A DNA stretch of 64,000 nucleotides, taken from assembly GCA_905214345.1 (NCBI GenBank), contig CAJMLV010000003.1, positions 1-64,000 of the forward strand. Reading direction: 5' to 3'. The translations under genes were made by a program, and so were the position numbers. Below the pieces are notes generated by a model. The model worked only from the letters and a program-made list of their open reading frames with translations. It was not told where the DNA came from and ran no database searches. This DNA is from an uncultured bacterium. Its GTDB lineage: Bacteria; Bacillota; Clostridia; Oscillospirales; Ruminococcaceae. Shown here in pieces: positions 58,162-64,000 of this stretch (its first letter is position 1; each line of letters begins with the position of its first letter).

Positions 58162-58279
58162 AATTTCGACCGCCGCCTGCGGCGGATGCAGGGAGAAATT
58201 TCAGGCGCAGCGGTCGGCAAAGGCGAGCGGGCAACGTCCCGCGAAGCCTGCGCCGGGCACCGCAAGAGGAAACGACCGG
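58158..58279. repeat. Structured spacer between permease and binding-protein genes
   Basis: The 200-base gap holds a perfect 10-bp inverted repeat CTGAAATTTC/GAAATTTCAG (58158-58167 with 58195-58204) enclosing CCGCC-TGC-GGCGG. Next come GGCGCAG/CTGCGCC (58204-58210 with 58248-58254) enclosing GCGGG/CCCGC, and then CGGTCG/CGACCG (58211-58216 with 58274-58279). There is no T tract, so it is not a simple terminator. It may stabilise the binding-protein mRNA or bind a regulator. Confidence 0.55.
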
Positions 58280-58361
58280 CACCCCCTCGCCCCGCCTTCA
58301 TCTTTCGTATTCCATGTTGAAGCAGTTCACATCGTCTATACAGGAAAAAGGAGAAAACATC

Positions 58362-60065
58362 ATGAAAACATCCACCAAACGCATCGGCGCTCTCGTGGCG
58401 CTGCTGGGCGTCACCGCCAGCCTGGCCGGCTGCGGCGGCGGTAAGACCAACACTGTGGAACCCGGCACCGTCAACACCAACACCGACCAGACCGAGTTCA
58501 AGATCATCAGCGGCATCTCCGCTCTGTCCGGCGGCTATGATTCCAACGAAGTGCTCAACACCATGGCCCAGAATGCGGGTATCTCCATCACCTGGGACAC
58601 CATGAGCGATTCCCTCTCCGAACAGGTCAACATCCGCATTGCGGGCAACGACCTGCCCGACGCCTTCAACGCCGTGGGCTTCTCCAACTATGACCTGACC
58701 GAATACGGCGAGGACGGCACCTTCATCGACCTGACCCCCTACATCACCGAAGAGTACATGCCTAACCTCACCAAGATCCTGGAAGAAAACCCCGACATCC
58801 GCGCCGCCATCACCATGGACAACGGCTGCATCTACGGCCTGCCCGCCGGTGAACAGATGGGCACCGCCGGCATCGGCAAGGAAGAAGACTACAACATCTA
58901 CACCATCCCCCAGTATTCCATGATCAACAAGGCCTGGCTGGACGAACTGGGTCTGGAAGTCCCCACCACCCTGGATGAACTCCACGACGTGCTGGAAGCC
59001 TTCAAGGAAAACGACATGAGCGCCACCTGCTACGGCAACGATGCAGGTTCCACCATCCCCATGTCCTTCGGCATCGACCAGTGGTGCTGGGGCCAGAACA
59101 TCTTCTATGCGGGCTTCGGCTTCACCAACTGGACCAACGATGTCTGCGCCGACCTGGTCCTGCAGCCGGACGGCACCGTGAACTTCGTCAGCGATGACGA
59201 CAACTACCGCGCCGCCCTGGAATACTTCCACAACTGGTTTGCCGAGGGCCTCATCGACCAGGAAGCCTTCAGCCAGACCGATACCCAGTACATGGCCAAG
59301 TGCTCCCAGGGTCAGGTAGGCGTTGCCACCTGGTGGTACATCGAGGAACTCATGGGCGACTACGCCGACGACTATGTCTTCCTGCCCGTGCTGGAAGGCC
59401 CCGACGGCACCTACAACGTCACCGTCCGTGACGGCGGCGGCATCAACTCCGGCAACCTGTGCATCACCTCCGCCTGCGAAAGCCCCATCAACCTGCTGAA
59501 GTTCTACGACCAGTGGTATGACCCCGAAAACGTCATGCAGCTGCAGTACGGCCCCATCGGCACCTACTTCACCGAACAGGACGAAAACGGCCTGTGGCAG
59601 AGCATCACCGACGCGGAAGCCCAGGAAAAGTACGGCAAGAGCGCCGGCGAACTGAAGAGCGAATGTGAAGTCTACGGTCCCAAGCTGATCCTCTCCGACT
59701 ACTACGCCACCACCTTTGAGATGGAACCCCGCGCCGTGGAACGCCTGACCGACCTCTACGACTACTGGATGCAGTTCGTGGACGACACCACCACCTATCC
59801 CATCGACTGTGTCTACACCCAGGACGAGCTGGACACCATCGACAAGTGGCGCGTGGACTTTGAGAACTTTGTGGCCGAACAGGAAGCTACCTGGCTGCGT
59901 GACGGCGGCATCACCGACGAGACCTGGGCCGCCTACAAGGAAAACCTGAACAGCTACGGTATGCAGGACCTGCTGGAAACCTACCAGGCAGCCTATGACC
60001 GTTATGTGCAGACCGCCGGCGAGGAAGCCGCCGCTGCCCCCGCCACCGCCGAAAGCGCTGCCTGA
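58362..60065 (+). CDS. ABC sugar-binding lipoprotein (LplA-like)
   Basis: This 567-residue extracellular solute-binding protein has a lipoprotein signal ending ASLAGC (Cys24), a short Thr/Asn linker and the large LplA-type SBP_bac_1 fold. The length (about 500-570) is typical of binding proteins that pair with LplB/YtcP permeases. Aromatic residues suited to sugar stacking are frequent (QWCWGQN, FTNWTND). The ATG at 58362 follows AAAAAGGAG. Given GH32 and fructokinase nearby, the ligand is probably a fructan, inulin-type oligosaccharide or sucrose. Confidence 0.92.
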   Translation: MKTSTKRIGALVALLGVTASLAGCGGGKTNTVEPGTVNTNTDQTEFKIISGISALSGGYDSNEVLNTMAQNAGISITWDTMSDSLSEQVNIRIAGNDLPDAFNAVGFSNYDLTEYGEDGTFIDLTPYITEEYMPNLTKILEENPDIRAAITMDNGCIYGLPAGEQMGTAGIGKEEDYNIYTIPQYSMINKAWLDELGLEVPTTLDELHDVLEAFKENDMSATCYGNDAGSTIPMSFGIDQWCWGQNIFYAGFGFTNWTNDVCADLVLQPDGTVNFVSDDDNYRAALEYFHNWFAEGLIDQEAFSQTDTQYMAKCSQGQVGVATWWYIEELMGDYADDYVFLPVLEGPDGTYNVTVRDGGGINSGNLCITSACESPINLLKFYDQWYDPENVMQLQYGPIGTYFTEQDENGLWQSITDAEAQEKYGKSAGELKSECEVYGPKLILSDYYATTFEMEPRAVERLTDLYDYWMQFVDDTTTYPIDCVYTQDELDTIDKWRVDFENFVAEQEATWLRDGGITDETWAAYKENLNSYGMQDLLETYQAAYDRYVQTAGEEAAAAPATAESAA

Positions 60066-60109
60066 TCCCTGACACCATCACTTTATCCCGAAAGAGAGGT
60101 TCTTCCCTT

Positions 60110-61582
60110 ATGCCGTTTGCTGCGACTGAACTGGAAGAAGCCCGCGCCTACGAAGCCCGGGAAGAAGGGGCCATCCCCGCCGGTGACCGCCCCCGCTTCC
60201 ACCTGACGCCCCGGGTGGGCTGGATGAACGACCCCAACGGATTCTGCTTCTACCGGGGCGAATATCACCTGTTTTATCAGTACCATCCCTACAACACCCA
60301 GTGGGGACCCATGCACTGGGGCCACGCCGCCAGCACCGACCTGCTGAACTGGACCTTCCGCCCCTGCGCCATGGCCCCCGATACCCCCGCCGACCGGAAA
60401 GGCTGTTTTTCCGGCACGGCGCTGCCCACCCCCGACGGCCGCCTGCTGCTGATGTACACCGGCGTGCAGGAGGACGGCAACGGCGGCGTGAAGCAGCTGC
60501 AGTGCCTGGCGGTGGGCGACGGCACCGACTTTGAAAAGGACGCCGCCAACCCCGTCATCCGGGAAGAGGCTTTGCCCGAAGGGGGCAGCGCGGTGGACTT
60601 CCGGGACCCCAAGATCTGGTACGAGGACGGTGTCTACCGCTGTGCGGTCTCCACCCGGGACGCCCGGGACCAGGGACGCATCCTGCTGTATGAGAGCACC
60701 GATGCCCGGAACTGGCAGTACCGCACCACCCTGGATACCTGCCGGAACGAATACGGCAAAATGTGGGAATGCCCCGATTTCTTCCCCTTGGACGGCCGCC
60801 AGCTGCTGCTGGTCAGCCCCCAGGAGATGGAAGGCACCCCCGACGGAGAAATCCACGCCGGGTTCGGCACCCTGGCCCTGCTGGGCCGCTGGGATAAGGA
60901 CGCCGCTTCCTTCACCCGGGAAACGGTACAGCCGGTGGACTACGGCACCGACTTCTACGCCCCCCAGACCCTGCTGACCCCCGACGGCCGCCGGGTGATG
61001 GTGGCCTGGATGCAGAACTGGGCCACCGTGGGGGAAGCCCCCCGCAGCCATCGCTGGTTCGGCTGCATGACCATGCCCCGGGAACTCTTCCTGCGGGACG
61101 GACGGCTCTGCCAGCGCCCGGTGCGGGAACTGGAGACCCTCTGGAAAGACACCCTGCACAAGCAGGACACCGTCAACGGCACCGCCGTGTATGAGGGTGT
61201 GGCCGGGCGGTGCCTGGACCTGACCGTGACCCTGGACGCCGCCGCCAGCCCCGACTGCCGCCGCTTTGCCCTCTGCTTTGCCCGGGATGAGCGCCACGAA
61301 GTCCGGGTGGAGTGGGACCCCTTCCATGAGGAACTGACCTTTGACCGCAGCGCCTGCGGCAGCCGCCGGGACATCCCCCATACCCGCCGGGTGAAGGCCG
61401 CCCCCGTAAACGGCAAACTGACCCTGCGCCTGGTGCTGGACAGCGACTGTGCCGAGCTCTTCATCAATGACGGCGAGCGTACCATCACTGCTATGCTGGA
61501 AGGCACTCCGCCGGAAGCTGACGGCATCTCCCTGCACAGCGAAGGCCCGGCCCGGGTGGATCTGGTCTGCCACACGCTGTAA
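60110..61582 (+). CDS. GH32 beta-fructosidase (sucrose-6-phosphate hydrolase-like)
   Basis: This 490-residue enzyme has no signal peptide. Catalytic motifs are complete: WMNDPNG with the nucleophile Asp near residue 40, FRDPK stabilising Asp near 165, and ECPDFF with the acid/base Glu near 222. A C-terminal beta-sandwich follows. It releases fructose from sucrose or imported short fructans in the cytosol. With ABC uptake, no phosphorylation is expected, so sucrose or fructo-oligosaccharides rather than sucrose-6-phosphate are likely substrates. The ATG at 60110 follows AAAGAGAGG. Last gene of the operon. Confidence 0.94.
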   Translation: MPFAATELEEARAYEAREEGAIPAGDRPRFHLTPRVGWMNDPNGFCFYRGEYHLFYQYHPYNTQWGPMHWGHAASTDLLNWTFRPCAMAPDTPADRKGCFSGTALPTPDGRLLLMYTGVQEDGNGGVKQLQCLAVGDGTDFEKDAANPVIREEALPEGGSAVDFRDPKIWYEDGVYRCAVSTRDARDQGRILLYESTDARNWQYRTTLDTCRNEYGKMWECPDFFPLDGRQLLLVSPQEMEGTPDGEIHAGFGTLALLGRWDKDAASFTRETVQPVDYGTDFYAPQTLLTPDGRRVMVAWMQNWATVGEAPRSHRWFGCMTMPRELFLRDGRLCQRPVRELETLWKDTLHKQDTVNGTAVYEGVAGRCLDLTVTLDAAASPDCRRFALCFARDERHEVRVEWDPFHEELTFDRSACGSRRDIPHTRRVKAAPVNGKLTLRLVLDSDCAELFINDGERTITAMLEGTPPEADGISLHSEGPARVDLVCHTL

Positions 61583-61601
61583 ATTCCATACACCTTCCCC
61601 G

Positions 61602-61641
61602 CCCCGGGGCACAGCCGATCTTCCTGTGCCCCGGGGTTTTT
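61602..61641 (+). terminator. Terminator of the ABC/GH32 operon
   Basis: CCCCGGGGCACAG pairs perfectly with CTGTGCCCCGGGG (61602-61614 with 61624-61636), followed by TTTTT. Confidence 0.92.
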
Positions 61642-61667
61642 GTGTGGAAAAAAGATGGCCCTCCCCC

Positions 61668-61698
61668 TTGACTCTGCCGTACCGTCAACTGGTACACT
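61668..61698 (+). promoter_or_regulatory. MerR-style promoter of the merR-TipAS gene
   Basis: TTGACT (61668-61673) and TACACT (61693-61698) are 19 bp apart, with the inverted repeat GTACC/GGTAC (61679-61683 with 61691-61695) in the spacer. This is the layout of self-activated MerR promoters. Confidence 0.7.
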
Positions 61699-61721
61699 GT
61701 AAGGGAAGGGAGGAACGAGGC

Positions 61722-62480
61722 ATGGAATATTCCATCCGCGAACTGTCGGCACTGTCGGGGGTGTCCACCCGCACCCTGCGCTGGTACGACGAGATCGGTC
61801 TGCTCAAGCCGTCCCGTGTGGCGGAAAGCGGCTACCGCTACTACGGCCCGGCCCAGGTGGACCGGCTGCAGGACATTCTCTTTTACCGGGCCCTCGGGGT
61901 GGAGCTGGCCCGTATCCGGGACTGCCTGGACGACCCTTCCTTCGACCGCCTGGCCGCCCTGCGTCAGCATCTGGCCGCGCTGCAGGGCCAAAAGGCCGAA
62001 CTGGAAACCCTGATCCGGTCGGTGGAGGAAACCATCGGCTGTGAAGAAAGGAAGGAAGCCATGAACGACGAAGCAAAGTTTGCCGCCTTCAAGCGGAAAA
62101 CTGTGGAAGAAAACGAGGCTGCCCACGGCGCCGAGGCCCGGCAGAAGTACGGCGACGGCGCGGTGGATGCCGCCAACGCCGCCGTGATGGGGCTGAGCCG
62201 GGCGCAATACGATGCCTGGCAGGCGCTGGACCGTGATCTGCGGGCCCGGCTGGAAACTGCGGTGGGAAAGGGCACCGACCCCGGCAGCGAGGAAGGCAGG
62301 GAGATCTGCGCCATGCACCGCCGCTGGCTGGCGGTGACGGTGAAGGACCTGACCCCGCAGAAACACCGGGGCATCGCGGAACTGTACGTGATGGACGAGC
62401 GGTTCACCGCCTATTACGACAAAACAGTGCCCGGCTGTGCCCGCTTCCTGCGGGATGCTGTGGCCCGGTGGGCCCGGTAA
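61722..62480 (+). CDS. MerR family regulator with TipAS domain
   Basis: This 252-residue regulator has a MerR winged helix at the N terminus (YSIRELSALSGVSTRTLRWYDEIGLLKP, then ESGYRYYG), a coiled dimer helix (about 75-115) and a C-terminal TipAS-like antibiotic-binding domain (about 125-250). It should activate its own and other genes when a ligand such as a thiopeptide-like or other drug binds. The ATG at 61722 has GGGAGG upstream, and its promoter shows the 19-bp spacer. No exporter is in the same operon. Confidence 0.93.
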   Translation: MEYSIRELSALSGVSTRTLRWYDEIGLLKPSRVAESGYRYYGPAQVDRLQDILFYRALGVELARIRDCLDDPSFDRLAALRQHLAALQGQKAELETLIRSVEETIGCEERKEAMNDEAKFAAFKRKTVEENEAAHGAEARQKYGDGAVDAANAAVMGLSRAQYDAWQALDRDLRARLETAVGKGTDPGSEEGREICAMHRRWLAVTVKDLTPQKHRGIAELYVMDERFTAYYDKTVPGCARFLRDAVARWAR

Positions 62481-62493
62481 GACCCACAAAGCA

Positions 62494-62525
62494 AGGGGAC
62501 TGCCCGGCGGGGCGGTCCCTTTTTG
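62494..62525 (+). terminator. Terminator of merR-TipAS
   Basis: GGGAC/GTCCC and GCCC/GGGC stems with a G-T wobble, followed by TTTTTG. It lies three bases before the -35 of the next promoter. Confidence 0.8.
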
Positions 62526-62527
62526 TC

Positions 62528-62568
62528 TTGACAGTTTGTATCGTTTGTATTATTTTTAATAATACAAA
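62528..62568 (+). promoter_or_regulatory. YtrA promoter with overlapping perfect operator
   Basis: TTGACA (62528-62533), 17 bp, TATTTT (62551-62556). The -10 lies inside a perfect palindrome of two 11-base arms, TTTGTATTATT and AATAATACAAA, around TTT (62544-62568). Sites of this form are bound by YtrA-type GntR repressors, so the downstream gene is probably self-repressed. Confidence 0.8.
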
Positions 62569-62586
62569 GAACAGGAGGTGGCGTCC

Positions 62587-62961
62587 ATGCTTCTGCATCT
62601 GGATTTTTCTCTGGATACGCCCATCTATCAGCAGATCCGCAACGAGATCGTGCGGGGCATCGCGGCGGGCAGCCTGGTGCCGGGGCAGCAGCTGCCCACC
62701 ATCCGAGCCCTGGCTGAGACCCTGGGCGTGAACGTGATGACGGTGAACAAGGCCTACGCCCTGCTCAAGCAGGAGGGGTATCTCAGGGCCGACCGCCGTT
62801 CGGGCACGGTGGTGGCGGGGCGCACCGGCCCGCTGACCGATGACCTGCGCGCTGCATTGGAACTGGCGGCGGCCCAGGCCCGGGCGTCGGGGGTCCCGCT
62901 GGAGGAGGTCCTGGCTGTCTGCCGGGGCGTGTATGAAGAAACGGAAGGGGGGCAGGGCTGA
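62587..62961 (+). CDS. YtrA-type GntR transcriptional regulator
   Basis: This 124-residue regulator has a winged helix (TPIYQQIRNEIVRGIAAGSL, then VNVMTVNKAYALLKQEGYL) and the very short C-terminal helical part that defines the YtrA subfamily. The ATG at 62587 follows AGGAGGTG at good spacing; the in-frame GTG at 62578 is unlikely. It overlaps the next start by one base (TGATG). YtrA regulators usually control the operon they head, often membrane stress or antibiotic-response genes; here that is the DUF5808 membrane protein. Confidence 0.92.
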   Translation: MLLHLDFSLDTPIYQQIRNEIVRGIAAGSLVPGQQLPTIRALAETLGVNVMTVNKAYALLKQEGYLRADRRSGTVVAGRTGPLTDDLRAALELAAAQARASGVPLEEVLAVCRGVYEETEGGQG

Positions 62962-64000
62962 TGCGTTGGGTCAATCTCATTATTGTGGGCTGCCTGTATA
63001 TCGGTCTGCCCATGGTCTGGGGGATGCTGCGCAGCGCTTCCCGGGAGCGGAACAACCTGGTTCTGTCGGTGACGCTGCCGCCCCAGGCCCGGCAGGACCC
63101 GGAAGTGCAGGACATCTGCGCCCGGTTCCGCCGCCGTCTGGACCGGATGTGCCTGCTGCTCACGGCGGTGCTGGTGCCGGCCCTGTTCCTGCCCTGGATG
63201 TCGCTGGCCTGCCTGTACAGCTTTGTGTGGCTGCTGCTTCTGGTGCTGCCCTATTGGCTGTTCGGGCAGGGAAACCGGGAGCTGAAAGAGCTGAAACGCC
63301 GCCGTGGCTGGCAGGTGGCGGGTGCCGGGCAGACGGTGGCGGAAATGCCACCGGCCAAACCGCCCAGACAGCTGCCCCGGGCCTGGTTCTGGCCGCCGCT
63401 GGTCTTGTCGGTGCTGCCGGTGCTCTCGGTGTTTCTGGATGATTGGGACCCCGCCTGGCAGGTGGTGCTGGGGGCCACCGCCTTCACCGGTCTGCTCATG
63501 ACCGGGCTCAGCCTGGTGTTTTACCCCCTGGTCTACCGCCAGCGGCTGGATGCCCTGGACGGGGACGCCACCCTCACCGCTGCCCTGACCCGGGTGCGGC
63601 GGTACAACTGGACCAAGTTCTGGCTGCTCTGCTCCTGGCTCACGGCGGGGTACTCCCTGGCGGTGTGGCTGTGCTGGGGCAACATGGCCTGGTATATCGT
63701 TTGGAACATCGTCTATGCCCTGGCCCTGATCTGGGCCAGCCTGCAGACGGAATTTGCCGCCCGCCGCGCCCAGCGCCGCCTGACCGAAGGCCGGACCCGC
63801 CTGCCGGAGGTGGACGAGGACGACTGCTGGATCTGGGGCCTGTTTTACTGCAACCCCCACGATAACCACAACTTTGTCAACCAGCGCATCGGTATGGGCA
63901 TGAGCATGAACCTGGCCAAACCCCTGGGCAAGTGGATGATGAGCATTTCCCTGGCGCTGCTGGCGGCTATGCCCCTGCTGGGGGTGTGGCTGGTGGTGGA
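62961..64000 (+). CDS. DUF5808-type membrane protein (partial, runs off the window)
   Basis: At least 346 residues are visible, with no stop before the right edge. There are several membrane helices (about residues 2-20, 60-95, 150-195 and 210-250), and a conserved cytosolic segment, DDCWIWGLFYCNPHDNHN then RIGMGMSMNLAKP (about residues 290-320), matches the DUF5808 pattern. A further helix begins near residue 330. It starts with ATG overlapping the ytrA-like stop by one base, so the pair is co-translated. YtrA plus DUF1648/DUF5808 proteins are a recurrent pair in Firmicutes with unproven function, possibly immunity-like or envelope stress. Confidence 0.8.
   Translation, partial: MRWVNLIIVGCLYIGLPMVWGMLRSASRERNNLVLSVTLPPQARQDPEVQDICARFRRRLDRMCLLLTAVLVPALFLPWMSLACLYSFVWLLLLVLPYWLFGQGNRELKELKRRRGWQVAGAGQTVAEMPPAKPPRQLPRAWFWPPLVLSVLPVLSVFLDDWDPAWQVVLGATAFTGLLMTGLSLVFYPLVYRQRLDALDGDATLTAALTRVRRYNWTKFWLLCSWLTAGYSLAVWLCWGNMAWYIVWNIVYALALIWASLQTEFAARRAQRRLTEGRTRLPEVDEDDCWIWGLFYCNPHDNHNFVNQRIGMGMSMNLAKPLGKWMMSISLALLAAMPLLGVWLVV

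Overview
The window is high-GC DNA, densely packed and with Firmicutes-type signals: AAAGGAGG ribosome sites, sigma-A-like promoters, a T-box leader, class III fructose-bisphosphatase, MarR/ABC and LplB-type ABC cassettes. This fits a gut member of the Oscillospiraceae/Ruminococcaceae (Gemmiger, Subdoligranulum or Faecalibacterium relatives). The assignment is an inference from gene content and style, not from a marker gene. I see no rRNA, tRNA, transposase, prophage or CRISPR array. I call 51 coding regions; one is interrupted by a stop codon and one runs off the right edge.

Layout. 1-401 is gene-free, with nested hairpins and terminators. 402-5601 (minus) is a likely operon: MBOAT acyltransferase, SGNH-like partner, DEAD-box helicase, YtcJ-type amidohydrolase. 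5761-8509 holds a cytosolic ricin-type lectin, mgsA, a YitT membrane protein and a YoaK protein. 8852-11750 holds class III FBPase and an HD hydrolase. 11826-14652 (minus) is GT4 - VTT membrane protein - GT4, probably glycolipid synthesis. 14837-19634 (plus) holds a LOR/SDH-type ornithine cyclodeaminase-like protein, a phosphohexomutase, manA and a SpoU-type RNA methylase. 19734-25452 is a TRAP transporter/HpcH aldolase operon diverging from a GntR regulator and a CMD protein. 25516-30117 is MarR plus two ABC exporters. 30299-34234 is a ferredoxin-reductase/FAD oxidoreductase pair diverging from a zinc alcohol dehydrogenase. 34286-38865 holds a MATE exporter, T-box-controlled trpB and an exo/endonuclease/phosphatase protein. 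39109-46207 holds an OmpR/HK pair diverging from a lipoprotein, a hybrid kinase and a EutH-like transporter. 46271-53146 is an AraC regulator and a PTS - large glycosidase - GH1 operon. 53235-61582 is a fructan/sucrose locus: fructokinase, DUF624 and LacI (minus) diverging from ABC permeases, binding protein and GH32 (plus). 61722-64000 holds MerR-TipAS and YtrA-DUF5808.

The sequence is rich in readable regulatory sites. These include a tryptophan T-box (TGG specifier), two MerR-style promoters with 19-bp spacers, a perfect YtrA palindrome over its own -10, GntR (TGTATACA), MarR and LacI operators, and terminators that overlap promoters or sit just before ribosome sites.

The most unusual observations are an in-frame TAG in the LplB-type permease, in a window where none of 50 visible gene ends uses TAG, and several unexplained multi-hairpin intergenic elements (8532-8811, 10941-11013, 58158-58279).
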